Source: Methylotenera_A aquatica (GTDB lineage Bacteria > Pseudomonadota > Gammaproteobacteria > Burkholderiales > Methylophilaceae). From it: 64,000 nt of DNA. The translations under genes were made by a program, and so were the position numbers. Location: assembly GCA_965601485.1 (NCBI GenBank), contig OZ271846.1, positions 558,001-622,000 on the forward strand, read 5' to 3'. Under the pieces are notes generated by a model that was given only the letters and a program-made list of their open reading frames with translations, had not been told where the DNA came from and searched no databases. Shown one piece after another: positions 33,884-43,227 of the stretch (position 1 is the stretch's first letter; each line of letters opens with the position of its first letter).

Positions 33884-34726
33884 ATGCCTGAATTACCCGA
33901 GGTAGAAATCACGCGCCGCGGGTTGTTGCCTTTAATCAGTCAAACTGTCGCCCAAGTGGTGATTCGTAATGCCAGCATGCGTTGGCCCATTCCAGCGCAC
34001 TTGCCAGAAACCTTACAGAACAAAAAACTACTCAACTTAACACGACGCGCCAAGTATATTTTTGCTGATTTCGGTGATACCTCAGGCAAAGTGATTATTC
34101 AAGCTGGGACATTGCTGCTACATTTGGGCATGTCTGGCCGTATTTGCTTGTTAGAACGCAATTATCCGCCCGAAAAGCACGACCATTTTGATATTGTATT
34201 TGGTGATGGTCGTGTACTAAGGCTACGCGATCCACGCCGCTTTGGAGCCGTTTTGTGGGCAGGTGATAAGCCAAATGAGCACATGCTAATTAGCGTGCTT
34301 GGCCCTGAGCCACTTGAGGCTGGATTTAATGCTCAGTACTTATATGAATCAATTCGTAGCCGAACGGCAGCGATTAAAGTCACTATTATGGATAGCCATT
34401 TAGTGGTAGGCGTAGGTAATATTTATGCTTCGGAATCTTTATTTCGCGCGCGCATTCATCCTGAAAGACCTTCAAAAAGGCTTACTTTAAAGCAATGTGA
34501 AACATTAGTTGCGGAGATAAAATCAACGTTAAACGATTCATTAATTGCTGGCGGCAGTAGTTTGCGTGATTTCTTTGGTGCGGATGGCAATCCCGGCTAT
34601 TTTCAGCAAGAATATTTAGTCTATGGCCGCAACAATGAGCCGTGTAAAGTATGTGCCAAGCCCATTAAAAATATTCGTTTAGGGCAACGCTCTACATTTT
34701 ATTGCGAAAAGTGTCAGCGTCGCTAA
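33884..34726 (+). CDS. mutM: formamidopyrimidine-DNA glycosylase
   Basis: Excises 8-oxoguanine and formamidopyrimidines. The 280 residues have the mature N-terminus PELPEVE (Pro1 nucleophile, Glu2), a helix-two-turn-helix with GVGNIYASESLF, and a C-terminal zinc finger CKVCAKP...CEKC. It begins 11 bases after the DUF4340 gene and may be read from the same transcript. Confidence 0.96.
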   Translation: MPELPEVEITRRGLLPLISQTVAQVVIRNASMRWPIPAHLPETLQNKKLLNLTRRAKYIFADFGDTSGKVIIQAGTLLLHLGMSGRICLLERNYPPEKHDHFDIVFGDGRVLRLRDPRRFGAVLWAGDKPNEHMLISVLGPEPLEAGFNAQYLYESIRSRTAAIKVTIMDSHLVVGVGNIYASESLFRARIHPERPSKRLTLKQCETLVAEIKSTLNDSLIAGGSSLRDFFGADGNPGYFQQEYLVYGRNNEPCKVCAKPIKNIRLGQRSTFYCEKCQRR

Positions 34727-34746
34727 TTAATTGCTAGTGCATAAAA

Positions 34747-36177
34747 TTAGCTTTGTTGCATATAAACAACGCCGAATTTTTGCGGCAATAATGATCCAAT
34801 AATCATCCCCGCCGAACTCACCGCTAGGCCTATTAGTTGCGGTGGAACCAAGCTAGCTTCGCCCAATGTTAGCTCAACGATTAACCAGCTACCAATGCCG
34901 CCAATAATGGCAAACAGAGCGCCTTGACTGGTAGAGTGTTTCCAAAAAGCACCAAAAACTAGCGGTATAAACGCACCTGCAAGTGTAATTTTATAGGCGG
35001 ATTCAACCATGCCAAAAATGCTTAATTCAGAGTTTAGCGCATATAAAAGCACACACAACGCGAAACCTACCAAGCATAAGCGCATCACCTTTAAAAATGC
35101 TACATCGGTCATGCTGGGGACAAATCCCCTGACGATATTTTCGGCAAAACTGACCGATGGCGCAAGTAATGTGGCGGCTGAGCAGCTCATAATGGCAGAT
35201 AGCACGGCGCCAAAGAAAATAGCTTGCGCCAGCAGCGGTGTGTGGGTTAATACCAGCGTTGGCAATACGCGTTGAGAATCTTCTTGTACCAACTTGCCAA
35301 ACACAGCGGGGTCTATTAACGTTGCCGAGTAAGCAATAAACATAGGCACAAAAGTAAAACAAAAATAAACGGATGCGCCTAAAATTGAGCCCCAAAGCGC
35401 GATTTTTGCACTTTTTGCTGAAGTGATGCGCTGAAATACATCTTGCTGTGGAATGCTGCCCAGCATCATGGTCACCCATCCACCCAAAAAGGTAATCCAT
35501 ACCCAAACATCGCTACCCTTAGGAAAGAAATCTAGCTTACCAGCTGCCCTAGCATGCTCTATCACTGGCGTCACTCCACCTGTCATGCCAGATACTATAC
35601 TACCGATGTAAAGCAAGCCGCCAATCACTACAATCATTTGCACAAAATCGAGCACCGCTACCGATAGCATGCCACCTAGTGTTGTATAGGTCAGCACAAT
35701 AGCTATGCCAACAATCATGCCCATTTCTTCGCTTATCGCGCCATGCGTAATCATATTAAAAATTAAACCCAGTGCCTTAATTTGCGCGGCAACCCAGCCC
35801 AAATACGATACAACTATGGCAATGGTGGTCAAGACTTCAACCGTGCGGTTGTAACGCATGCGGTAAAAATCACCCAGCGTAATAATATTGAGTTTATAGA
35901 GTTGAGTAGAAAAGAAAAAGCCAGCAATAATTAAGCACATGCTAGAGCCAAATGGATCAGCCGCCACGCCATTTAAGCCTTCTTGTACAAAGGTGGCTGA
36001 CACGCCAAATACGGCTTCAGCACCAAACCAAGTGGCAAAAACGGTTGCCATGACCACGGGTAAAGGCAAATGGCGACCAGCGACTGCATAATCTTTTGTA
36101 TTGTGTACGCGGGTTGACGCAACCAAGCCAATAATAATTGAAACAAAGAGATAAGCAATAACAAACCAAATCAGCAC
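34747..36177 (-). CDS. sodium:solute symporter (SSS family)
   Basis: A 476-residue inner-membrane protein with about 13 membrane segments. DYAVAGRHLPLPVVMATVFATWFGAE in the first segments and GDFYRMRYNR are typical SSS motifs. It imports an organic solute with Na+; the substrate cannot be deduced. The start is the GTG at 36177. It has no operon partners; mutM converges with it. Confidence 0.88.
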   Translation of the reverse strand: MLIWFVIAYLFVSIIIGLVASTRVHNTKDYAVAGRHLPLPVVMATVFATWFGAEAVFGVSATFVQEGLNGVAADPFGSSMCLIIAGFFFSTQLYKLNIITLGDFYRMRYNRTVEVLTTIAIVVSYLGWVAAQIKALGLIFNMITHGAISEEMGMIVGIAIVLTYTTLGGMLSVAVLDFVQMIVVIGGLLYIGSIVSGMTGGVTPVIEHARAAGKLDFFPKGSDVWVWITFLGGWVTMMLGSIPQQDVFQRITSAKSAKIALWGSILGASVYFCFTFVPMFIAYSATLIDPAVFGKLVQEDSQRVLPTLVLTHTPLLAQAIFFGAVLSAIMSCSAATLLAPSVSFAENIVRGFVPSMTDVAFLKVMRLCLVGFALCVLLYALNSELSIFGMVESAYKITLAGAFIPLVFGAFWKHSTSQGALFAIIGGIGSWLIVELTLGEASLVPPQLIGLAVSSAGMIIGSLLPQKFGVVYMQQS

Positions 36178-36211
36178 GGCATTTACCCTTAATTATTTAT
36201 GAGTATCTCGA

Positions 36212-36658
36212 TTACTCAACTCGATTCCAAATTTGAGAGCGACCCAGCAGAGAGATGCCGATATAGCCGCGCACTTCAAGCACGTTTCCTGATTCATCTA
36301 GCTTCATTTTGCAGCGGTAAATTTTGCCATTTTCTGGGTCTAAGATTTCGCCGCCATCATAATGGTTACCATTTTGTTTGAGTCCTTTGGCAATGGCCAT
36401 GCCAATAATTTTTTGATTTTTACGCGAATCCGTGCATTTATCGCAAATCGCTTCACCAGTATCGTTTGCCAATAAGCCTTTTTCAATGACTGCGCTATAG
36501 CCACCATTACTTTCATTAATAAGAATTAGTGAGCGCGGCTTGCCTGTTTTATCATCAACGGTTTTCCATAAGCCAACAGGGCTTAAGTTTTGCGCAGTGG
36601 CGATTGTTGAGAATGCTAAAAACACGCAAAGGCTTAAAGAACAAACAAATTTTGACAC
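36212..36658 (-). CDS. DUF2147 exported protein
   Basis: A 148-residue protein with a signal peptide (cleavage likely after TATA, about 22) and the DUF2147 domain: LSPVGLWKTVDDKTGKPRSLI, ...CDKCTDSRKNQKIIGM and YDGGEILDPENGKIY. The family is periplasmic and uncharacterised; CDKC may bind metal or form a disulfide. The GTG start at 36658 is preceded by AGGAG. It is downstream of ubiB. Confidence 0.85.
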   Translation of the reverse strand: MSKFVCSLSLCVFLAFSTIATAQNLSPVGLWKTVDDKTGKPRSLILINESNGGYSAVIEKGLLANDTGEAICDKCTDSRKNQKIIGMAIAKGLKQNGNHYDGGEILDPENGKIYRCKMKLDESGNVLEVRGYIGISLLGRSQIWNRVE

Positions 36659-36676
36659 GATTTTAACTCCTATTTG

Positions 36677-38254
36677 TTAAAGCAATTTAAAACCAACAGC
36701 AACAAAGGTGGCAATTTGTAATAAAAGCAAAATGCCAATAATCAAGGCCAACCTTTTTTGCCAGCGCGCCTGCATTTGCTGTGCTTTTATCAGCGTATCC
36801 ATGGTTTCACGTAACGGCATATCCTGCTCAGCATGTGTTTGCTGATTTAAAAATTGGTGCACCAAGCGCGGCATTTGTGGCGTATTTTTTAAAATAAAGG
36901 GTAGTTCTTTTTTAAATGTGTTGACCATGCTACGCCAACCCACTTGCTCACTCATCCAGCGCTTTAAAAATGGTTTGGCGGTTTGCCATAAATCGATATT
37001 GGGATCCAAATCGCGACCTAGGCCTTCAATATTCAGGAGTGTTTTTTGTAACATCACCAATTGCGGCTGTATAACCACGCCAAAACGACGTGACATTTGA
37101 AAAAGACTTAATAAAGTGCGCCCAAATGAAATATCTTTCAGTGGCTTGTCAAAAATTGGCTCACAAATAGCGCGGATTGCGGTTTCTAATTCATCCGTGT
37201 TGGTATCTTTTGGAACCCAGCCCGATTCAATATGTGCAATTGCCACATCGCGATAATCACGATTAAAAAAAGCCAGGAAATTACGAGCAAGGTAATATTT
37301 ATCGTTATCACTTAGGCTACCCATAATACCAAAATCTAGCGCTATATACTTACCTTTATCTGGCCCTTCGTCAGCCACTTGAATGTTGCCAGGATGCATG
37401 TCGGCATGAAAGAAACCATCGCGAAACACTTGTGTAAAAAAGATTTCAACGCCATCATGCGCTAGCTTGGTAATGTCTATGTTTTTTGCGCGCAACACAT
37501 CAATTTGGCTAATTGGTGTGCCATACATTCGTTGCATCGTCATCACCTCTTTGCGACAGTAATCCCAATATACATCAGGAATCAGCAGCTTCGCTCTAAT
37601 TTTGTCATTTTGAGCGAAGTTACGTGCTAATTGACTACAATTAGCCGCTTCTAGCGATAAATCAAGCTCATTATTGGTATGGCGTGCAAACTCTTCAACA
37701 ACTTCTAATGGTTTTAAGCGCTTGCCTTCGCTAGAGACCGTCTGAAGTAACCAAGCCAAAGATTTTAACAATTGCAAATCTTGATGGATGATTTTAGAAA
37801 TGCCTGGTCGCAACACTTTTACTGCCACAGGCTGACCATCTGCCAGTAAAGCAAAGTGCACTTGAGCCACCGATGCGCTAGCAACTGCAACCGTATCAAA
37901 TTTGCTATATACTTGGCCAAGTGGCAAGTTAAATGCGGCTTCAATACTTTTCTGAACTTCTGAAAATGCAAAAGGTGGCACTTGGTCTTGTAGTTTTGCA
38001 AGTTCATTGGCAACATCTGGCGCTAATAAATCGCGGCGCGTGGATAACATTTGACCAAATTTAACAAACAATGGCCCAAGCTTTTCTAAAGCCAACCGTA
38101 AACGCACGCCTCTTGGTAATGTCTTGTTGCGCCAAAAAAACAGAGTTTTAATGATTTTATGAAGAGGCTTAAAGTTAATGTGATCACTGATAAATTCATC
38201 TAATCCAAATTTCAATAGGATGAAAACAATGATGAGGAGACGAAAATAGTGCAT
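36677..38254 (-). CDS. ubiB: ubiquinone biosynthesis regulatory kinase-like UbiB
   Basis: A 525-residue atypical kinase/ATPase of the ABC1/ADCK family. The KxGQ motif lies in FVKFGQMLSTRRD, followed by VAVKVLRPG, FHADMHPGN and ALDFGIMG, with a C-terminal membrane anchor (about 500-522). It is needed for aerobic coenzyme Q synthesis. Its ATG overlaps the ubiJ stop (TAATG), so the genes are coupled. Confidence 0.95.
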   Translation of the reverse strand: MHYFRLLIIVFILLKFGLDEFISDHINFKPLHKIIKTLFFWRNKTLPRGVRLRLALEKLGPLFVKFGQMLSTRRDLLAPDVANELAKLQDQVPPFAFSEVQKSIEAAFNLPLGQVYSKFDTVAVASASVAQVHFALLADGQPVAVKVLRPGISKIIHQDLQLLKSLAWLLQTVSSEGKRLKPLEVVEEFARHTNNELDLSLEAANCSQLARNFAQNDKIRAKLLIPDVYWDYCRKEVMTMQRMYGTPISQIDVLRAKNIDITKLAHDGVEIFFTQVFRDGFFHADMHPGNIQVADEGPDKGKYIALDFGIMGSLSDNDKYYLARNFLAFFNRDYRDVAIAHIESGWVPKDTNTDELETAIRAICEPIFDKPLKDISFGRTLLSLFQMSRRFGVVIQPQLVMLQKTLLNIEGLGRDLDPNIDLWQTAKPFLKRWMSEQVGWRSMVNTFKKELPFILKNTPQMPRLVHQFLNQQTHAEQDMPLRETMDTLIKAQQMQARWQKRLALIIGILLLLQIATFVAVGFKLL

Positions 38255-38856
38255 TAATCCGTTTGGCTTTCTGCGGTGGTGTCGGCTAATCTAGTCAACT
38301 TTTGTAGTTTCTTTTCTAAGCGCGCTACATCACTTTTAAGGCTATCCACCTCTTGCATAAACTTCTCAACCTGCCACTTTTTGGCAATAGTGGGTTTTTC
38401 TTCTTGCCAATATTCAATTAGCATTTCAGCCATATTGATGGTTTGTTTTTTGGATTCTTGCGCTATTTTTTGACTGCTTGCTACCAATTTATTGGCGGCA
38501 ATATCACCCATTAAATGGCTTAAATCTTCTTCAAAATCCCAGCGCATTTGTTGCAAAACTTTGCTTAACTCGGTCGCTAAATGCGTATCGCCATTGATTT
38601 TAATTTGCATCTTGGCCGCTTCATCTTGCGCCATTAAACGCATGGCCAAACTAGGTGGCAAATAAATAATCGCATCGGCTGTAGCCGTTTCACCTGCCAT
38701 ACTTAAACTGCCATCTTCTAGAATAATTAAATTTACTTTAAGTAGAGAAAAATCAAATTGCACAACTTTGCCAGCAAAGTCGACTAAATAGGGGCGAGAC
38801 CAAGTATTTTGATTGGTAATATGCCGCAAAAAGCGAGTGATTAATGGTTTAAGCAT
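38254..38856 (-). CDS. ubiJ: ubiquinone biosynthesis accessory factor UbiJ (SCP2 domain)
   Basis: A 200-residue protein with an N-terminal SCP2 lipid-binding domain and a C-terminal coiled coil (VDSLKSDVARLEKKLQKL). It fits UbiJ, which organises the soluble Ubi complex. The ATG at 38856 is chosen over an upstream frame start inside ubiE. It lies between ubiE and ubiB, as in gamma- and betaproteobacteria. Confidence 0.88.
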   Translation of the reverse strand: MLKPLITRFLRHITNQNTWSRPYLVDFAGKVVQFDFSLLKVNLIILEDGSLSMAGETATADAIIYLPPSLAMRLMAQDEAAKMQIKINGDTHLATELSKVLQQMRWDFEEDLSHLMGDIAANKLVASSQKIAQESKKQTINMAEMLIEYWQEEKPTIAKKWQVEKFMQEVDSLKSDVARLEKKLQKLTRLADTTAESQTD

Positions 38857-38866
38857 AATAAAAACG

Positions 38867-39604
38867 CTACGTTTTATAGCCCTTATGTAAGGCAACAACG
38901 CCAGCATTTAAATTATGGTAATCCACTTGGCTTAAGCCAGCATCCATCATCATTTTTTTAAGCGTTTCTTGGTCTGGATGCATACGAATGCTTTCGGCTA
39001 AGTATTGATAACTTTCAGCGTCTTTGGCAATTAATTTGCCCATAAAAGGCAAAAGTTTAAATGAGTAGACATCATATAATTTCTCTAAAGGCTGCCACAC
39101 TTTTGAGAACTCTAAAACCAACAGCCTGCCACCTACTTTTAATACGCGCTGCATTTCTTTTAGAGCTACATCCTTGCCTGTCATATTGCGCAAGCCAAAC
39201 GCCACAATCACGCAATCAAAACTATTATCGGCAAATGGCAGTTGCTCTGCGTTGCATTGCATAGCAGGTACGCTTAAGCCCGCATCAATCATTCGGTCGC
39301 GCCCAACGGTAAGCATAGATGCGTTAATGTCAGTTAATATCACTTCACCAGTTGTGCCGACTTTTTGGGCGAACAGTTTAGATAAGTCACCGCTACCACC
39401 CGCAATGTCTAGCACCTTATCACCCGCTTTAACTCCACTCACATCTACAGTAAAGCGTTTCCAAACGCGATGCAAACCTGCAGACATCACATCATTCATT
39501 AAGTCGTACTTGCTTGCAACAGAATGGAATACTTCGCCCACTTTTTGTTGTTTTGTCTTTTCGCTAATGGTTTTAAAGCCAAAATGCGTGGTTTTTTCGG
39601 TCAT
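38867..39604 (-). CDS. ubiE: ubiquinone/menaquinone methyltransferase UbiE
   Basis: A 245-residue SAM-dependent C-methyltransferase of quinone synthesis. Motif I is VLDIAGGSGDLS; the UbiE signatures YDLMNDVMSAGLHRVWK and RVLKVGGRLLVLEFS are present. It is followed after 10 bases by ubiJ, then ubiB, forming one operon for aerobic ubiquinone production. Confidence 0.96.
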   Translation of the reverse strand: MTEKTTHFGFKTISEKTKQQKVGEVFHSVASKYDLMNDVMSAGLHRVWKRFTVDVSGVKAGDKVLDIAGGSGDLSKLFAQKVGTTGEVILTDINASMLTVGRDRMIDAGLSVPAMQCNAEQLPFADNSFDCVIVAFGLRNMTGKDVALKEMQRVLKVGGRLLVLEFSKVWQPLEKLYDVYSFKLLPFMGKLIAKDAESYQYLAESIRMHPDQETLKKMMMDAGLSQVDYHNLNAGVVALHKGYKT

Positions 39605-39613
39605 AGTGATTTC

Positions 39614-39994
39614 CTAAACGCTCTGCATACGCTTATGCCCAGCCATTTCAAGCTTAGTAATATAATCTTGCCACATGGCTTCGTAATTTTTCGCCATTTC
39701 GTATAAATAATCCCAAGAATATAATCCAGTATCATGGCCATCCGTGAACACTAGCTTAATTGCGTAATTGCCCACTGGTTCAATAGCGCTGATGTTCACG
39801 TCTTCTTTACCGACTTGCAATGTCTCTTGGCCTGCACCATGGCCACGTACCTCAGCAGATGGCGAATAAACGCGCAAAAACTCAGTCGATAGCTTGCATT
39901 CAGTATTGTTATCGAATTTTATTTCTAATAATCGGGATGCTTGATGCAAACGAATATCAATTGGGTGCGGTGATTGTTGGCTAGTATCGGTCAT
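39614..39994 (-). CDS. DUF971 (GBBH-like N-terminal domain) protein
   Basis: A 126-residue protein covering one DUF971 domain: IDIRLHQASRLLEIKF, LRVYSPSAEVRGHG and HDTGLYSWDYLYEM. It often precedes ubiE in betaproteobacteria. Function is not established, with a suggested link to iron-sulfur or hydroxylase chemistry. The ATG at 39994 is preferred to a start nine codons earlier. It lies nine bases upstream of ubiE. Confidence 0.85.
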   Translation of the reverse strand: MTDTSQQSPHPIDIRLHQASRLLEIKFDNNTECKLSTEFLRVYSPSAEVRGHGAGQETLQVGKEDVNISAIEPVGNYAIKLVFTDGHDTGLYSWDYLYEMAKNYEAMWQDYITKLEMAGHKRMQSV

Positions 39995-40275
39995 TGCAAT
40001 TAAGGATATTAATTCAGACAATAATGATAACAGAACATGGATTGTAGCTAGCTAATTCGCGCTTTTAACCTCATTTTTTTTGTTGAATTAACCGTTTATG
40101 ACTGAAAATTAGCCTTTCATCAGAAACTAAATGAAATCAGGCTGATAATAGCGTTGGTTAATTTAAATAATATCAATGTTGTGATAAAGTTGTTTCACAT
40201 TTAAAGAGGCTGATTTTAAGCTTGTAAGCAATAAATCTGTAAGTGTTTTAAACAAGCACAGATGTGGGGAAAATA

Positions 40276-42234
40276 ATGGCAGAAAATAAATTAGCGCGTC
40301 AATTTGCATCATATTCCGATTGGCGTAAAGCGCTTATTGATAGTATTTGCGATTATCGCAGTTGGCTGAATAAGGAGGAGTTGAACGATGCGCAAATTGA
40401 TCAGCGCATTACTAATTTATTGCAGCGCTTACGTGAAGATAAATTAAACGTTGCTTTTGTCGCCGAATTCTCACGCGGTAAGTCTGAATTAATAAACGCA
40501 ATCTTCTTTGCGGATTACGGACAGCGTTTATTACCATCTAGTGCTGGTCGGACCACCATGTGCCCGACTGAGTTGATGTATGACGCATCAAAACCAACAT
40601 CTATTTCCATGTTGCCCATTGAAACACGTTCATCTGACGCCACTACTACTGAGTACAAGCGCTATCCAGACGAATGGAAAGTGGTTGAATTTAATGTAGA
40701 CAATAACAACAGTATGATTGATGCGTTTAAAGAAGTAAGCAGTACAAAACGCGTAACCGCTGAAGAGGCTGAAAAATTTGGATTATATGACCCAAACAGT
40801 GTCGATGACGCCATAAGTTTGAACAAAGACGGTAGCATTGATATTCCATGTTGGCGTTATGCGATGATTAATTTCCCGCATCCTTTGCTTGAACAGGGTT
40901 TGGTTATTTTAGATACACCAGGCTTGAATGCGATTGGTACAGAGCCAGAATTAACATTGAACATGTTGCCAAACGCGCATGCTGTATTGTTTATCTTGGC
41001 AGCTGATACAGGGGTCACTAAGTCGGAAATAGACGTATGGCGCCAGTATATTAGCGGTACACGCTGGAAACAAAAAGGCCGATTAGCTGTATTGAACAAG
41101 ATTGACGGCTTGTGGGATGAGTTAAAAAACGAAGTAGACATTAAAAAAGAAATCACAAAACAAGTAAAGGTTAGTTCTGAATTGTTGGGCTTAGAAAATA
41201 ATCAGATTTTCCCAATATCTGCGCAAAAAGGTTTGCTGGCAAAAATTAATGGCGATGAAGCTTTATTAATACAAAGCCGCTTACCTGAGCTAGAAAAAGC
41301 CTTATCTGATGAGTTAATTCCATCAAAAAAAGAAATTGTTCGTGACAATACCAAAAACGAAATTGAAGATTTAATTGCCAATTCCAATATGATTTTGGAA
41401 TCGCGTGTAAGCGGTGTGGTTGAGCAATTAGAAGAGTTACGCGGCTTACGTGGCAAAAACGAAGACGTTGTTGAACACATGATGAACAAAGTCAAAGTGG
41501 ACAAAGAAAACTTTGAAAAAGGTTTGCAACGCTTTCAGGCATTGCGCAGTGTGTTTTCGCAACACACTAATAAATTATTTACTTTGTTGGGTATGCAAGC
41601 GCTTAAATTGCAAGTGCACACCACCCGCGAAACAATGCTTGACGCAAGTTTTACCAAAACTATTCGTGAAGCAATGGACAACTTTTTCTTGGAATTAAAA
41701 GGTCGATTAGTATCATCCGATGCGCAAATTGATGAAATTAAGAAAATGATGGATGTGATGTACGACAAGTTCAGTAAAGAGCATGGTCTACGTAAATCAG
41801 AGCCACCAGCTTTTTCAACCCTGCGTTATCAAAAAGAGTTGGCCAAATTAGAGCGCGCCTATAAAGAGCAGTTTAATACTGCTATTAATATGATTGCCAA
41901 TGAAAAAATGACTTTAACAACTAAGTTCTTTGAAACTTTGGCTAGTCGCGTGATTCATGTGTATGAAGTAGCAAACCGTGATGTAGAGAACTGGCTTAAA
42001 GCGGTGATTGCACCAATGGAATCGCAAGTGCGTGAACATCAGTTGCAATTACGCCGGCGTTTAGAAAGTATTAAACGTATTTATAAAGCAACTGATACTT
42101 TGGAAGATCGTATTATAGAGTTGGAGAGTATTGAACAAAGTATTTGCGCGCAAATGACCGATTTGAAGTTATTGCGTCAGCATATGGGAAATGCCTTGGC
42201 TTTTGAGATTGAATCAGATGACAAAGCGGCATAG
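40276..42234 (+). CDS. dynamin-like GTPase
   Basis: A 652-residue protein with an N-terminal dynamin GTPase: P-loop AEFSRGKS at 63-70 (Ala in place of the first Gly), the G2-like SAGRTTMCPTEL, G3 DTPGL near 213 and G4 NKID near 274. A long helical stalk follows (about 330-640). It probably acts on membranes by nucleotide-dependent assembly. The ATG at 40276 follows GGGGAAAATA; a GTG 12 bases upstream is an alternative. No second dynamin partner is present; a bidirectional terminator separates it from rpoH. Confidence 0.85.
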   Translation: MAENKLARQFASYSDWRKALIDSICDYRSWLNKEELNDAQIDQRITNLLQRLREDKLNVAFVAEFSRGKSELINAIFFADYGQRLLPSSAGRTTMCPTELMYDASKPTSISMLPIETRSSDATTTEYKRYPDEWKVVEFNVDNNNSMIDAFKEVSSTKRVTAEEAEKFGLYDPNSVDDAISLNKDGSIDIPCWRYAMINFPHPLLEQGLVILDTPGLNAIGTEPELTLNMLPNAHAVLFILAADTGVTKSEIDVWRQYISGTRWKQKGRLAVLNKIDGLWDELKNEVDIKKEITKQVKVSSELLGLENNQIFPISAQKGLLAKINGDEALLIQSRLPELEKALSDELIPSKKEIVRDNTKNEIEDLIANSNMILESRVSGVVEQLEELRGLRGKNEDVVEHMMNKVKVDKENFEKGLQRFQALRSVFSQHTNKLFTLLGMQALKLQVHTTRETMLDASFTKTIREAMDNFFLELKGRLVSSDAQIDEIKKMMDVMYDKFSKEHGLRKSEPPAFSTLRYQKELAKLERAYKEQFNTAINMIANEKMTLTTKFFETLASRVIHVYEVANRDVENWLKAVIAPMESQVREHQLQLRRRLESIKRIYKATDTLEDRIIELESIEQSICAQMTDLKLLRQHMGNALAFEIESDDKAA

Positions 42235-42257
42235 TTTGTTTCAAATGCAGCAGTAAT

Positions 42258-42286
42258 AAAAAAGCCGACATCAAGTCGGCTTTTTT
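42258..42286. terminator. bidirectional terminator
   Basis: AAAAAAGCCGAC-ATCAA-GTCGGCTTTTTT serves both the dynamin gene and, on the other strand, rpoH. Confidence 0.92.
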
Positions 42287-42307
42287 ATTCTAAAAATTAA
42301 ATTAAGC

Positions 42308-43159
42308 TTAAGCCGCTAACATCGTGCCTTTAATTTTTTGCATAGCCTTTTGCTCAATTTGGCGGATGCGTTCTGCAGAAACACCAAACTCAGCAGCTAA
42401 ATCATGCAAGGTAAGCGTCGCGCTTTCGGTTAACCAACGCGCCTCTAATACGCGGCGACTACGTTCATCCAAGCTCATTAATGCTTTGCTTAAGCTGGCA
42501 GACTGCATTTTTTCGTCTTGCTGATTGGCTAAAAACTCAGATGGCTCTAGGCCTTCATCTTCCAGATAAGCAATTGGACTAAAGCTTTCGTCGCCGTCAT
42601 CGTCAATATGAGTATCCAATGAAATTTCTTGGCCATTTAAGCGGTATTCCATCTCCATCACTTCTTCTGGCTTTACATTGAGCTCTTTAGCAATGCGATT
42701 CACTTCATCAGTATGCAAACTGTCAAACCCTTTTTTCATGCTACGCAAGTTAAAGAATAACTTACGTTGTGCTTTAGTGGTCGCGGTTTTTACCAGGCGC
42801 CAGTTGCGCACAATATATTCATTAATTTCAGCTTTAATCCAATGCATGGCAAAAGAGACCAAGCGCACGCCACGATCTGGATCAAAACGTTTGACTGCTT
42901 TCATCAAACCAATATTGCCTTCTTGAATAAGATCGGACTGTGGCAAACCATAACCCAAATAGCCACGCGCAATACTCACAACCAAGCGCAGATGTGAAAC
43001 AATCAATGTTTGCGCCGCGTCTAAATCGTTGTTGTTTTTAAGTCTTGTAGCCAATTCATATTCTTCTTCTGCGCTTAAAAGCGGGAAGGCCTTGATTGCA
43101 CGCATATACTGGTCAAAGCTATCAAGAGATGAAATCGACGGTATCGTTAAAGCGTTAAT
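42308..43159 (-). CDS. rpoH: heat-shock sigma factor RpoH, probable ATT start
   Basis: Sigma-32, directing RNA polymerase to heat-shock promoters. It has region 2 (SHLRLVVSIARGYLGYGLPQ), the RpoH box (KAQRKLFFNLRSMKK) and region 4 with a helix-turn-helix. From the first ATG (43105) it would be 265 residues with no ribosome binding site. Reading upstream in frame gives NALTIPSISSLDSFDQYM, a normal RpoH N-terminus, back to an ATT at 43157-43159 with TAAGGAG eight bases before it. That gives 283 residues, the family length. No ATG, GTG or TTG occurs between. A CIRCE element lies 41 bases upstream. Confidence 0.9.
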   Translation of the reverse strand: MNALTIPSISSLDSFDQYMRAIKAFPLLSAEEEYELATRLKNNNDLDAAQTLIVSHLRLVVSIARGYLGYGLPQSDLIQEGNIGLMKAVKRFDPDRGVRLVSFAMHWIKAEINEYIVRNWRLVKTATTKAQRKLFFNLRSMKKGFDSLHTDEVNRIAKELNVKPEEVMEMEYRLNGQEISLDTHIDDDGDESFSPIAYLEDEGLEPSEFLANQQDEKMQSASLSKALMSLDERSRRVLEARWLTESATLTLHDLAAEFGVSAERIRQIEQKAMQKIKGTMLAA

Positions 43160-43167
43160 AATTAAAA

Positions 43168-43174
43168 CTCCTTA
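43168..43174 (-). promoter_or_regulatory. ribosome binding site deciding the rpoH start
   Basis: TAAGGAG on the minus strand, with an 8-base spacer to the ATT at 43159. It is the only strong Shine-Dalgarno upstream of rpoH and is 63 bases from the first ATG, far too distant to serve it. Confidence 0.75.
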
Positions 43175-43200
43175 GTTAAAAACAGTAATACAAAATAATT

Positions 43201-43227
43201 TTAGCACTCTCTCTATGAGAGTGCTAG
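43201..43227 (-). promoter_or_regulatory. CIRCE element (HrcA operator) upstream of rpoH
   Basis: TTAGCACTC, nine bases, GAGTGCTAG matches the CIRCE consensus TTAGCACTC-N9-GAGTGCTAA at 17 of 18 arm positions. It should bind the HrcA repressor and couple rpoH expression to GroEL availability. hrcA itself is not in the window. Confidence 0.85.
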
